Assembly: GCA_001643675.2 (NCBI GenBank)
Contig: LSRY02000007.1
Location: 315,001-379,000 of the forward strand
DNA: 64,000 nucleotides
Direction of reading: 5' to 3'
Origin: Monocercomonoides exilis
Lineage: Eukaryota; Preaxostyla; Oxymonadida; Polymastigidae
In this document: piece by piece, positions 1-12,180 of the stretch
How positions within the stretch are numbered: position 1 is the stretch's first letter
How the letters are laid out: each line of letters opens with the position of its first letter
Position numbers and translations under genes: made by a program
Notes under the pieces: generated by a model
What the model was told of the DNA's origin: nothing
Databases searched by the model: none
The model's input: only the letters and a program-made list of their open reading frames with translations

Positions 1-624
1 GATTTTGCATATAGGCTGATTCAGGTCAGTCCAGATACCATTGTAAGATTACAACTGTGGGACATTGCAGGTCAAGAAAAATATGGACAACTTACTCGCG
101 TTTGATGAAATTAAAAATGATAAGTGTTTTGTTATAAGCTTCTATTTATTTCTTTTTTAACATAGGTTTATTATAAAGAAGCTTTTGGAGCAATTATTGT
201 TTATGACGTCTCGAGGCCAAGTACACTTGATAATGTTGTTGAATGGAAAAAAGACATCGATTCGAAAGTCAGACTTCCAGATCCGTATGAATCTCCAATA
301 CCTGTTATTCTTCTTGCAAATAAGGTTTGAGAAAGTTATTATATGAAAAGTTAAAATTTTGTTTGTTTTCTCATTCAAAAGTGTGATCTTGTCAAAAAGA
401 AGCCTGACGCAACTAAAATGGACAAATTTTGCAGAGATAATACGATAGTGAAGTGGTTTGAGACGTCTGCACAGGATAATATTAATGTTGAAGAAGCAAT
501 TCACTTTTTGGTGAGGCTCATTTTGGAAACAGAGTGGCAGTCAGATACATCGAGTTCTGAAACCGATGGGCGTGTTGTTCAAATCACTGAAAATGATACT
601 CCTCCTTCTAACTGTTCCTGCTAA
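1..624 (+). CDS. RAB32: Rab32/38-family small GTPase, 5' end outside window
   Basis: Membrane-traffic GTPase; the family works on endosome- and lysosome-related organelles. Three exons are visible: 1-99, 166-324 and 382-624, with introns 100-165 and 325-381 (both start GTTTGA and end AG). Joined, they read through the G3 box WDIAGQE (with the IAG characteristic of Rab32/38), then VYYKEAFGAIIVYDV, the G4 box NKCD created across the second junction, and the G5 box ETSA. The C-terminus is SNCSC, a CXC prenylation signal, followed by TAA. The P-loop and switch I lie upstream of the window, so the gene is incomplete at its start. Family assignment comes from the 'DFA...TIVRLQLWDIAGQE' and 'FETSAQDNINVEEA' stretches, which fit Rab32/38 better than other Rabs. 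The motifs are seen; the organelle role is family knowledge. Confidence 0.9.
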
Positions 625-3071
625 GTACTTTACAATCTTTATGTTCTTTCTATAATATTATTTATTTAGCACTATTCTTCACTTCGAATTGCCAACTTTT
701 TGAGAGATATGCGAATTTTTTTTTTCATTTGTGAAGTTGTAGTATTATGTTGTAAGTGAGAATCCATAATTTGCCATTTAATGCTACAATTTGTTCGTTT
801 TTTTGCTTGTTTCTGTACTTTGTCCACACCGTCATCTGATTGCCATTTGAATTTACTATTTAAAGCTCAATCAACTTTGTATGTTTCATCATTGAAGATA
901 TTCACTCTCAAAAGCTTTCTAGTTTTCCTCTCTTTTAACAACTTTGATATGCTTTTAATATCTTTCATTAGTTAGAGAGTTCTTGCACAACAATCTCTTC
1001 ATATAAATATTTTTTTTTTTTTTTCATGCGCTCTTTCCATTTCAAGAAGTTGTGGATGAAGAGTATTCATCCAAATATTTCTGTGTTTGAGTTATTCATT
1101 TTGTCTTCGTTTGTTGTGTTCTTTCATTTTATTTGATTTTTAAGCAGCACAGCTAAATGCAGAATGAGTGAAATTTTCTTTTTTAAACATCAATTCTCAT
1201 CAAAAATAAAGAGAGAAAGAAAGAAAGAAAAATGAGAGCATGATTAAATATGATTTATGCATATTAAAAAGAGATTGTGTTTCATATTTATGAAGAAAAT
1301 CAAAAGCAAAATGGCTGCAAAACAAAAAAAAACATGAGGAAGAAACTATTCATGTCACAGTGATAATGATAGCTGAGATAAAAGTTTGAATGGGGAATAC
1401 ATGAATCAAGATAACACTAATAAATGGAGAACAAAAGAATATTATTTGAATTATCTCAGAAAAAATAACATTAAATTTACATAAATAAAATAAAATAAAA
1501 ATAAGGAAGAAAGTTGGATGGAATATGAATCATTCGAACAACGCAAAGGGAAAATTAGATAGAAAAAAGGTTTGATAAATTCGTTAAAAGCCGTCTGTTT
1601 TTGGTGAAAAGGTTGTTTACAAGTGAAAAAATGAATAATTGTAATGTCGTGTTAACTGAATAATATGTGTGCAAGTTGGTGAGCATATGTTGATAGTAGA
1701 ATGTGATTGCAAAGAAGCATCTACATTAAGAAGTAATGAGAATAAGCAACAAAAAAGAATGTGGAAAATCTATATGGAAAATCCATAAAAACAGACTGTT
1801 CAATAGTGAAAGAAAATAAGATGCAAAAGGAGAAGTGAAAAACGAAGCAATGAACAAAAGAATTAATTGGGATTCGAAAAGGAAAGATTTGATAAGCAAC
1901 ATGCATAATTCAACTATTATGAATACAAGAACAGAAAGAAAGATGAAAAAGAAGATAAAAAAAGAAATACTGCAGAATTAAACTGGATGAGTTTAACTTA
2001 TTGAGAAAGATGCGTTGGTGTAGTAGTACAACATCTGCTTTAACAGCAATCCATGCAACGTGACAATAAAAAGTGCATCTTGGATAAGTGTTTGGGTGTT
2101 ATCAAATATCCACTAAATGATGAGGTTTCAAATAAGAAGAAAAAAGGAAATAAATAGAAAAGAATTGAAGAAAGAACAAAAACATACCCAATAAACGTAA
2201 AATAACTACTTATGCAAAATATAGTGGAGAAAAGAGAAGAAATGAAAAAAAGCAATAAAAGCTTCAAATATATCCATCATCAAAAGAACAGATTATCATC
2301 ATTCAATTTGTAAATACTCAATTCCTCTGTCACAAATAATATTTGCCAAGCTTCAAGTATGTATTTCCTTTCTTTTTAATGAAATTTCAAAAAAGAATAG
2401 AAAATAATTCATAAAGCTCAGAAGAATCAAACAACAATGCAATTTATATGATTCAAAAAAATGTGCACCAATAGCAAGTATTATTATGATATATACAAAG
2501 CATTTCAAATTAGGTTTAAATAAATTAGGGGAAAAAAAAAACAAAATTTCACAATCAACATGTCAAAAAAATAAAATGTGTAAAATGAATAAGCAATAAC
2601 ATGTGAAGAAGAGAAGATGATGCATATTGAATCTTCGAAAGAATACATATTAAGCAATGAAAAGATGTGAAGAAACAAGTCCTTTGTTCGGTTATAGCAA
2701 TCGTTAAACAATTGCCAAAGGATATCGAAAGGATCAATGAACAAACGCACAAAGAAATTGAAAAAGCAGCAAAAATCGATTCAAAGAAAAATAAAAACTG
2801 TCTGCACAAAATGACTCCAAGAAATAGAGCAATGTGCAAAACAAGTGTGAAATAAATGAAGCATAGTCAATGAATGTTCAATAACAATAATATTTGTTAT
2901 AGAATTTGTAAGTACATGGATATAATCATTGTAAGCTTACATACAGACATTATGAAAGTTAATAGAAATTTTGGGGGGAAAAAAAATAAAATAATGGAAT
3001 TCCAATATGAAAGTCACCTTCAACACCAAGCAAACAGCCATTTCCCTTCCATTGTCATTCCTGTTATACCA
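625..3071. other. AT-rich intergenic stretch, no gene recognised
   Basis: About 2.4 kb between the 3' ends of the Rab and GSK3 genes, which converge here. It is poor in G+C, with homopolymer runs of A and T. Frames longer than 60 codons are low-complexity and rich in F, I, K and S, with no family motif and no splice pairs that extend them. A 62-codon frame at 2667-2855 looks slightly more protein-like but has no support. Confidence 0.6.
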
Positions 3072-6000
3072 CTACAAATGTGTCTGTCTGTGCTTTCCCA
3101 AAAGAGGAGAGCTGATCGGAGGCTTCATCGGAGATATTGGGGACTTTCTTCGTGTCGACTGAAATGTCCCCGAAGGTGAAGTTGGGGAGATATCAAAGAC
3201 AGAAGAAGAGGAGGATGAGGAAGAGGAAGAAGAGGAGGAGGAGGAGGATGGAGCACCAACAGAAGAAAGAGAAGGAGAACTTCCAGGAAGCACAGGCAGT
3301 TTGACTTCTGCTGCTTGGTGTGGGCTGGTTATTCTGTTTGTGACTGTGCTTGTGATTGAAGAGGAACGCCCACGAGCATTCTGACTCTGTGTCTTCAGCT
3401 TAACACCAGAAGAAGAAGCAGAAGAGGAAGAGGAGGAGGAGGAGGAGGAGGAGGAGGAGGAAGAGGATGATGATGATGAATGAGGTGCAGCTGACGCATT
3501 TGATGTGCCTGTTGGAACGAGAGTGCTGAACTGTGATGTCAGAGGGACACAGTGAGTGATCGGGGCAATGCTGTTCAATGAGCTTCCTGTGTGTGCAACA
3601 TTTGTATATCCAACTGTTGGTGAGGGAAAAGAGACAGACGATGATGAAGAAATAGAGGAAGATGATGATGATGAAGAAGAAGAAGAAGATGCAACGATTC
3701 CAGAGACAGAAGTGGCTGAGATGCTTTTCCTTGCAGCAGATTGAGCAGAGCGAACAGGTGCAAGAATTGTTGACTCCTTCCCCATTGTGGGTGAGTGTGG
3801 ATGCAACACACCACTCCCACCACCACCAGCAGCAGTAGAAGAAGAAGCATTGATAGTTGATGAAGAAGAGGAGGAAGAAGAAGAAGATGATGATGATGAT
3901 GATGATGATGACAAAGAGATCAATGGATTCACATAAGACGAGGCAAGAGATGTTGAGCTGTCAACCAGTGGGGGCAGATGAGCAGTCTTTTGAGGAATGT
4001 CCTTTGCGAGCGACGAAGACAGAGCAGACGAGCGAGGCGAGCTGGCAACGGCATTCCCGCCGAAGGAGACAGCACGTGAATGGGCAGCTGATCGGTCAGG
4101 CGAAGGGGAAGGGAAGTAATCAACAGCATTTGCAGCAAGAAGAGATGAGCCGGCTTCAGAGTTGGATCGTTCGTTTGGGAGAGCATTGGAGACAGCAGTC
4201 ACTGGGGGTGCAAGTGGATACTCAACAGAGCTGCCGTGGTGGGTGTGGGAGATGAGAGAAGAAGAGGAAGAAGAAGAAGAAGAAGCAGGAGGATTGAGAC
4301 AGCTGTTAGCGTTGTTGTGGAGAGAGGAGGAGGACAAGGGAGGTTTGTTTGGGGTGATGGGATGGAAGGGCGAATGAGGAGTGATCTTGTTCTCTGTTGT
4401 GTGTGTGTGTGTCTGATTGGAATGGGATGCTGATGATGTTGATGTTGATGTGTGTGGCTGGGCATTAGATGATGAAGAAGAGGATGAAGAAGAGGATGAT
4501 GATGCTCCAACAGCAGATGTTGAACGGGCTGCACAAGAAGATCCAGAAGCAGCAGCAGCATTTGACGTTGATGTTAAAGAAGATGATGTTGTTGCAGGCG
4601 AATGAAGACGAGCAGAAGTCCCGTTGGATGAAGCAGAGCCGGGTGTGGTTGAGGAAGCAGCAGAAGTTGCATTGCTCGTGTGAGAAGACAGCGGATGAGC
4701 CGACTTCTGCTTGGGAGTGTGGAGTTCTTTGATCTTTCTGTAGTGCTCTGGGTGGAGTGCATACTCATTCGGAGTGAAGTTGAAGAGAGGGGGCATCGGC
4801 GTTCCGTCAGGCATCGTGTCGTTCTTCCCGTCGCGGAGGTCGGCAAAGAAAGGGTGGAGCATTGCTTCTCTCGCTGTGATGCGCTTCTGAGGGGAGAAAC
4901 AGAGCATTTTGGAGACTAAGTCTATCGCCAGCTGGTCGGTGGCTGGATGAAAGAGCTGTTTTTGTTTTTTTTTTAATAAGAGGAAAATGAGTATGTTTGA
5001 TTGAGGAGTGGAGAATAGGGACGAATGAAAAGGGTAAATAAATAAGCAAATAAATAATTAATTAATTATGAATTAGATGATCAATTGAAAAAAAAAAGTT
5101 AAATCAACAGAATAGTAATTTTTGAGTCAAACTTCATTTTGAATAAATATATTTGCAAAAAATTAAAACACTCAACTTTTTTCTTCTTTTTTTTTCTTTT
5201 TCTTTTTCTTCTTCTTCTTCAAACAAACCTTGGAGAATATCTTTGGCTTGACAGACGGGAGAGAGATGTCCATTGAAGAGGGCACCTTCATGTTGATCAT
5301 CTGCTGAGGAGTGGGTGAGCCGAGGACTTTGATGATTTCGATCAGCTGGTCAACGTTGGTGTCGCCAGGAAAGATCGGAAAGCCCAACATCATCTCAGCC
5401 ACCACACACCCAAACGACCAGATATCTGCAAAGGAACATTCGAGGATGATGATTAATATTGATTGCATTTTATTTTATTTTGTTGTTATTGTTATTGTAT
5501 TCGTATGTTTAAATGTCAAAGAAGCGATAAACAGTTGGTGAGAGCAAAGAAGAATATATCAATACAAATGTATTTAAATATATAAGATGAGTAATATAAT
5601 TAAATTACTGCAAATTTTGATAAAACAAGGCAAAAAGCAAACCAACTGCAGTATCATAATGAGTTGAGCCTAGCACGAGTTCAGGTGCCCTGTAATATCT
5701 GCTGCATATGTAAGACACAGACGCCTCTTCTGGCTTCAGAACTTTGGCGCTGAATAAAGACATGTGCACATCACAAACACATTTCTTGAATTGCTGGCAT
5801 TTCTATACAAATCTTATTCAAACCTTCCGAAATCGCAAACTTTCACAACTCCTGTAGACGGATTAACAAGTATGTTTTCTTATTAAAAAATAATTTTTAA
5901 AAGCAATATTAAAATTATGTTCAAAGAAATGTAGCTTATGCAAAATCACACGAGGTTTGATGTCTCTGTGGCAAATTCCAAGTGAATGATAATATGCAGC

Positions 6001-6824
6001 TGCTCTCATTAATTGGTATGTGTATAACTGAAAATATAAGCATTAAATTGCAAATAATTATTTGTTCTTTTAAAATTCTAAACCTTGACAAAAAACGTAG
6101 GCATTGACTTTCGCTGTTTCACAAAAAACTGGCAAACACTATAAACAGTTTGTGGAATGTATTCCATAACAATATTCAGGTACGTCTTATCTGTCTAAAA
6201 AATTATTTTGAAATTTTATTTATTCAAATGATTTTCCGGAAATATTTTCTAGTAAAGTGCAAACTCTAGGATCTGCTTCGAAATAAAATGATTTCATTTT
6301 ACAACAATTTGGATGGTCTAATAATCTTAAAACAGATAATTCCCGATTCTACTCGAAAAGCAATTAAATTAACATAAAATGTACATGTTTATTAGCACAT
6401 TAAACCTTAAAATGTCTGTCTTGATGCACTCTTTTTACAGCAACAAGTTCGTTGGTTTCTTTCATAATTGCCTGCGTAACAACCCCAAAACTTCCGCTTC
6501 CAATACTTTTTTCTTGTATGAATCGCAACTGTGAGGGATTAAATTTTGATTCGGGTTCTTCATCATCTTATATTCACAAATTATTAACGAAAAATGTTGT
6601 AAAAGTTTCTCACAATTATTAAAAAGAGGCATACATCGATCAAGATTAGATAAAGCCTTTATGATTTGTTCAACATTATTTTTTGCGACCGGATCAATTT
6701 CTTGCTCGATATCAACTTCAAACGGTTCATTTGGAACAACAATGGCTAATGACATGATTGAAGGTGGCATTTTTGCTTTTAACGATGAAACTGATTGAAC
6801 TTGTTGTTGAACTTGCTCGCTCAT
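3072..6824 (-). CDS. GSK3: Glycogen synthase kinase 3 with long poly-Ser tail
   Basis: CMGC Ser/Thr kinase of the GSK3 family, 954 aa from nine exons: 6824-6635, 6566-6406, 6348-6265, 6194-6084, 6027-5952, 5878-5824, 5749-5643, 5425-5229 and 4955-3072. The joined protein has a Gly loop GSGSFG (86-91), Lys108 in VAVK, HRD at 202-204, DFGSAK at 223-228 (built across a junction) and the activation-loop Tyr239 in [14 protein letters not shown]. The phosphate-binding residues known from GSK3 are all present: Arg119 (NREL), Arg203 (HRD) and Lys228. The C-lobe motifs [17 protein letters not shown] and PALFNFT-like PPLFNFT confirm the family. The kinase ends near residue 375-400; about 550 Ser-rich residues with repeated poly-Ser runs follow, which typical GSK3s of 400-480 aa lack. 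No N-terminal RPRTTSF-type inhibitory site is seen. The start is the first ATG, 105 bases from the divergent neighbour. Confidence 0.92.
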
Positions 6825-6929
6825 TCTGGATTACACTATTGTCACTTTTGGAACCAATTAAAAATGTTTGACAATCTGGAAATATTAACAAATATGGTTC
6901 ATGGATCAAGAAATCTTTGCGAAATATAA
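6825..6929. promoter_or_regulatory. Shared upstream region of divergent GSK3 and coiled-coil genes
   Basis: Only 105 bases separate the ATG of GSK3 (minus strand) from the ATG of the ATG16-like gene (plus strand), so both promoters must fit here or overlap the first exons. No known core element is recognised. This is inferred from gene layout only. Confidence 0.35.
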
Positions 6930-7516
6930 ATGTCGAAACCAAGCTGGTACGAGGATATAGAGGAACGATTGACTGTTCGAAATTATTTGCAGGCCGAGTT
7001 TATGGGTGAGCTTGCGGATTCCGGTTTGAATATCTTATATTTTTGCATATGTGATAAATTAAATATATAAAAGATTCTGCAACTGAAAATGCGTGGAAAT
7101 ATGCCGAAATGATCAAAAAATTGGAAAGGTTAGAGGAAGCATATGATGTTGCAGAAAGAGAACGGAGATCTTTAGCAGCTCGTGTAGATCTTTTGGAAAA
7201 TGGACCGTTTGATATTATAGATTTTGATTTATTTTCACTTTTTTTGAAGTGATAATATTTATGATGCTCGCAAAGAAAGGGATGAATATAAAGAAAAAAT
7301 ATCTCATCTTGAGAAAGAACTCGGAACGGCAACAACAAAGCATTACATTGCACAGACATCTTTGAACAAACTCAAAGCTGATTATGATGCACTTCTGCTA
7401 CAGTTTGTTAATAGTGTTGTTATTTTTTTTTTAATTCCTATTCCTCCAATTCTGTTTTTTTTAATTTTTTCAGATTCAATTTGCCCCAATTAACTTCAAA
7501 ATCCTCCTTAACTTGA
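6930..7516 (+). CDS. Short coiled-coil protein resembling ATG16
   Basis: A 140-aa protein from four exons: 6930-7023, 7074-7206, 7250-7402 and 7474-7516, with introns starting GTTTGA, GTTTGA and GTTTGT. It opens with a Trp-containing amphipathic segment (SWYEDIEERLTVRN then AEFMGELADSD), followed by a predicted coiled coil rich in E, R, K and L to about residue 130. The opening resembles the ATG5-binding helix of ATG16 (W/I..RL..RN....F.EL), and a 140-aa product without WD40 repeats would match the short yeast-type Atg16 (150 aa). ATG16 would couple to ATG5-ATG12 in LC3/ATG8 lipidation. The resemblance is short and coiled coils are easily confused, so this is a candidate only. The ATG at 6901 opens a frame that closes after 19 codons, so 6930 was chosen. 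Confidence 0.5.
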
Positions 7517-8594
7517 TAAATTATTCAATAATTCCATGTTGCTCTTTCATTTTTCAATTTAGCATTTTTTAATGAAATTTATTGCGTGTTGTGAAATCAA
7601 CTTATTCAATAAATATCATAAGTTACCGTTTACGGAAGCTCAGACCAAGTTTTACTGAATGTTTGTTTACAGTTTTTTGAGAGATCTGATTTTGTTTATC
7701 AATTCGTTTTTTGATCAATTTTTTTTTTCAAAGTTGCGCATTATGATTTTTTTTATTTTTTTTATTTTCAATTTTTGAGTTTTCGTTGGAATCAATGTTC
7801 TTTTTTGTTTAGGTTTTTTGTTGTTGTTGTTTTGTTTGTCTCTTTCTATCTGTCTGTCTGTCTGATTGATTGAAAAATCTACATGAATTAATCTGTGAAA
7901 AGACAATTTTCAATGGAAAATAAATTGTTTCATAAAGGCAATTATTTGAATGACAATTTTCTAGAAAACCACAATTCAAGTCGTGTGAATAAAAAACTTG
8001 TTTTTGAATTATAATTCAAAATTTTTTGTGAGCTCAAGTCAAAGAAATATAAAATACAAATTAAATTCACGAATTATCAAAAATTCATTTGAGTGTTTAA
8101 TTATTTCTAAACGAACTTTCATCACTTTTGTAATCAAAATTTTTGTTGTAATTTTTATTTTTTGTTTAGTTTTATTTGTTTGAAATTATTTGTTTGAAAA
8201 TATTTAATTGCAAGCTTTTATTTTTGATTATTCAGTGTGATTGATAAACACAAACATTTTCATAAACCCGGTTATTTTTTTTGTTCGTTGAAACAGAATA
8301 AATTCAACATTTAAATACAAAAAACAAACTTTAATATGTTTATTTTACAATTTTATGATAGTACAAGTATTTTTTGTTTTAATTTTTGTTTTTGATGAAG
8401 ATCAAAGGAATTTCTAATTTATCTTCGATCATTTGTTTTGCTTATTTTTAACCAACTCTCTTTCTTTGTTTATTTTCAATTATAAGTTCAAGAAACATAT
8501 CTAATGTTGTTTTTGTATTCGAAATGTTTCATGTTTTTATCTTTTTTACTGTTGTTTATTTCATTTCATCATTTTTAGAAAAAAAATATGAATA
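7517..8594. other. AT-rich intergenic stretch
   Basis: About 1.1 kb up to the transposon's left end. Long T runs and a short TCTG/TGTC microsatellite (around 7850-7865) are seen. No reading frame with protein-like composition and no RNA gene was recognised. Confidence 0.6.
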
Positions 8595-8626
8595 CAATGA
8601 GTAAAAAATCCGGGACATGGAAAAAA
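8595..8626 (+). repeat. Left terminal inverted repeat of the pogo-like element
   Basis: 32 bp, beginning CAATGAGT and containing CCGGGACATGG. It differs from the complement of the right end at four positions. TA lies immediately outside. Confidence 0.82.
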
Positions 8627-8965
8627 ACCCGGACTTTAAAAAAAAAAAAAAAAAAAAAGAACTATTAACTTCCATTAAAACATTAGCTTGTTCAAACAAA
8701 ATATAGACCAATGAAACATTTGAAGTTGGAAGGTTTAAACTATTCAAAATATACAATATATTTCTTCTCTACAAGTGTTGTTCACTTGATAGAATGATTG
8801 GATAATAGTCTTTTTTTATTGTTGAAAATTCAAGATAAAATTTAGCAAATATATAGAAAAAAAATTATCATTCCATCACTTGAACTGCCTTTTGTTTGTT
8901 TGATTGAATAGCCTTTCAAACAATATTTTTTCCATTTTGATCATATTGATCATTCCCTTTTTTGA

Positions 8966-10616
8966 AATGGAAAAGAAATCAATTTCTTCGGAAGAGCTTC
9001 TTCGGATTGCTGCTCCAAGAGAATACCGCACAATCCATTCCAGATCGAGGAAAATTTTTGAAATCAAGAAAATATATCTATTGACAGTGAACGTTGCAGT
9101 CAAAGCAAAAGCAATAAAAAGGCAGGCTTGGTGCAGAGGCAAAACAGCTGAAAAGAAAAACAGAGATGTTGGAAAAGAAGGAAGACCATCTTTAATAAAT
9201 TTTGAAAAACTGGAAAAAATAGAGAATCAGGTTTTGTCTTTGTTATCAGAAGGAGTTGTAGTTCGAATGAAGCACATACAGGAAATGGTTATCGTTTTGA
9301 TTATATGAAAATTTTTTAATCTTTGTTTTTTTAGGCAATTAACATTTTTAATACGGAATCAACAAATGAAGAAGAAAACGAAAAACTCCATCCGATATTA
9401 TCTCATTATTTAGTTCAAAGAAGCTCCATATTAAAGGAATCACTGGCAAGACTACTTGAAATTGACAAAATTCGGTCACAGAGCCCTGAAAGTGTGACTA
9501 ATTGGTTTGAAGAAGTGAAAGAAATCGTAGAAGGAAACAATATCGAAGTTTCTTATATTTTTGATTTCGATGAATCTTTTGTTAAAATCGGAGAAAGTTC
9601 TGCGAAGTTGTTCACCTGTTTGAAGTACCACATCCCTTCTTCTCCTCCTGAGCCTCGAAAATCTTCAAACGCGACTTTATGAATTTGCATGTGCTCCGAT
9701 GGTTCTCATCTTCCTCATTTATTGCATTTTTCAAAAAAGAAAATACCAGAAGAATTTTCTAATTTAAAATTTTTTGATGTTAACAATATTCCTGTACCTT
9801 CAGGATGGATAACCACTGAAATTTATGAAATCATCATGCTTCAAAATTGGATTACTCTCATTCATAAAAAAAAACCAATCGACATCTTCGAAAAAGGCTC
9901 TCCATCTTCTTGATTACCATACGAACCATACATGCTCAGATGTCATTCGTGAAGCAGAAAAAAGTGGAATCTTCATTAAAAAATTCCCTCCAAACATGAC
10001 ACATATCCAACAACCATGCGATAACGTAATTTTCTCCAGATTGAAAAGAACATTATTCAATAATTTCAATGTTCCAATCGATGATTCATCTTCTTCATAT
10101 GGAAAGGCACTTGCTGAGGTCTTCCCAGAGGCAATCGCTGCAGCGACAGCTCCATCGGTTATCAAAACTGCTTTTCTGAATACAGGAATCTGGACACTAT
10201 TAGCTTCTCAAGTTCCATCAAAAATAAGTGGATCACCGTCAAAATCTTCTTCCATAACTTCTTCAGATGAAGCAAAAAAGGAACTATTTGATTCTTTTAC
10301 ACTAAAACGGAAAATAAAAACATCAAGAAAGTATGAAATGGATATTATAAACGATGAAAAACATAGCATTGATGGATGCACACAAATAGAAGATAATTAA
10401 TTCAATGACGAAGATCACCACACAAATTCTGACAGTAGAAATTCTACCAAAAGAATCATCAGAACAAGAAAGAAAAAAATTGACAGCAACTTTACATATG
10501 AAGATGACGAAGATTACGAAAAAGATGAATGGAAAAGAAAGCAAAAGGAAAGCGCAGAAGAGGCGACTCAACCTGAAAGCAAAAAATTTTTAATACAGCA
10601 TGATGATAACGAATAG
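8966..10616 (+). pseudogene. Broken DDE transposase of the pogo-like element
   Basis: Relic of a pogo/Tigger-type transposase. Starting from MEKKSISSEELL (8966), a basic N-terminal region is followed by a plausible intron (9288-9334, GTTATC...TTTAG) and the catalytic domain. The three acidic positions of the DDE fold can be aligned: Asp in IFDFDES, Asp in LLDYHTNH and Asp in QPCDNVIFSRLK. Damage: an in-frame TGA at 9680-9682, a frame shift between about 9870 and 9905, and an in-frame TAA at 10398-10400, after which the same frame continues as an acidic and basic tail to TAG at 10614-10616. It cannot make full-length transposase by itself, so any movement would need enzyme from another copy. 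Confidence 0.8.
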
Positions 10617-11076
10617 ATGGAAATATTAATAAGTATATTTCATAATTCTTTTTGTTGAAAATCACATCCAATTTTTTGCCCAACTTTTTTGTATATAAAG
10701 CTGGAATTTAATTGTTTGTCTTGTATTGAATGTTTGATGTAATAATTTCTTTTATTCTTTATCACTGAATTCAGAAAAGACAAAGGATGGAAAAAACTGA
10801 GCATCTGATTGGAAGAAACTTCTGTTGCGTCTGTATCAACTTTCATTTTTTCAAAAAAAATATCACATCAACAATTTTGACAATTTGAGTAATACCATTA
10901 CACATTAACGTCTATGAATTCGTTGAAAAAATACAAAAATTGTTTTTTAATACAATTCTCAATTCTAAAAAATCTCCAAATGTTCATTAATTTCTGAATA
11001 AAACATAAAACATATCGGTCAATTGAACATATTTGAATGAAACAAAATGCAGTTGCAATATTCAAACAGTCTGAGT

Positions 11077-11108
11077 TTTTTACCATGTCCCGGGTTTTTA
11101 ACTCATAG
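11077..11108 (-). repeat. Right terminal inverted repeat of the pogo-like element
   Basis: 32 bp whose complement begins CTATGAGT and contains CCGGGACATGG. TA at 11109-11110 completes the inferred target duplication. Confidence 0.82.
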
Positions 11109-12180
11109 TAAATGAATATTTTTGAATAAACATTGGTGACAAAATTTATAATTGTAAAACTTCAAAAAAAATTTTCTGTTTGAAATTGTCATTTTTTGTT
11201 TTCTTTTATATACGCCAAATTGTTGTATCTCCTTTCTGCACAATCCCAATAGGTGGACATAACCATAAATAGTAATTTTTTCGGCAATTATTTTCTTAAA
11301 AAAACCCCTAAAAATCAAAATAAGCCAAATGAAACAGCTTTATATTAACATGAACAAATATTCTTGTTCTTAAATTGCACTTTTATCAACTCAAACTCCA
11401 AGATATTTTCATTATAAAGATCACTTAATTGAAAAGCATCAAAAAATACTTAACAAAATAATTATAAGAGCTACATGCAACATGTAAAGCAGTTTATAAA
11501 CAAATTATTAATACATCATTTTTTTGATTTTCATAGAAAAATATATTTATTGAGGGTTCTGTCCACCTATTGGGAAAGAACCCTCCTTTCAATGTGAGTT
11601 TTTCATGAATTTAATTACAAATTTCTTTTTTTTATCTATTATCATGATTATTTGCTTTTTATTATAAATAAATCAACAAAGAAACATTTCCTTTGAAGAA
11701 AAGACACACCGAATAAGTTATGATTTCATAAGCACTCGCCCATGTTTGAAATGCAAAACAATATGATACATGCAATGGAAATTGTTTAACAATTCATCGG
11801 TATTCTTAATTATTTGTCAATAATATTAAATTCAAACAAAACTGAGCTTATTTGTCACTTTCAAAAAAAAGATGCGTGCTTTTAAAGCAACAACATTTCT
11901 CAAAGTTTCAACAGGCGCAATCTTAACATTTTCATTTTTAATTAATTGTGGATTTCCATAAAAATTGAATAAAGATTTGGTTAAATTAAATTTTAAAAAT
12001 TTTCTAATTTTTTGTCAAAAATGATAAAATGCAAAAAGCACATGAAAATTTTTGAAAAAATGAAAAACATTTAGATTTTTAAAAGGTCAATATGTATGTT
12101 TCATGTCATTGCACCTAAAAACTGACAGAAAAAGAGAGTTAGTTAAAAAGGTGTAAAACAAATAATCAAAAATAAATTAG
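11109..12180. other. AT-rich DNA between two transposons
   Basis: About 1.1 kb without a credible gene. Its only notable structure is the 15-bp inverted-repeat pair listed separately. Confidence 0.55.
11245..11574. repeat. 330-bp segment bounded by perfect 15-bp inverted repeats
   Basis: CCCAATAGGTGGACA at 11245-11259 is repeated exactly, inverted, at 11560-11574. The right arm sits inside a second hairpin: GAGGGTTCT at 11552-11560 pairs with AGAACCCTC at 11577-11585. The interior is AT-rich and non-coding. Size and ends would fit a MITE-like element, but no target duplication is seen, so the nature is open. Confidence 0.4.

Larger units (their letters stand above)
8595..11108 (+). mobile_element. 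Decayed pogo/Tigger-like DNA transposon
   Basis: A 2.5-kb cut-and-paste element. Its ends are 32-bp inverted repeats that agree at 28 of 32 positions, share the core CCGGGACATGG and both begin with C. Each end is flanked directly by TA (8593-8594 and 11109-11110), the target duplication expected of the Tc1/mariner-pogo superfamily. The interior encodes a DDE-type transposase in the plus direction, now broken. The boundaries are read from the sequence; pogo-like placement is inferred from the TA flanks and transposase motifs. Confidence 0.8.

Noticed and set aside
2667-2855. 62-codon plus-strand frame with protein-like composition
   Set aside because: No homology recognised, no flanking exon, and within an otherwise non-coding spacer.
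9680-10400. Alternative genetic code suggested by in-frame stops in transposon genes
   Set aside because: Stops include all three codons, occur with frame shifts, and are absent from host genes, which end at TAA, TAG or TGA where expected. Decay explains them.
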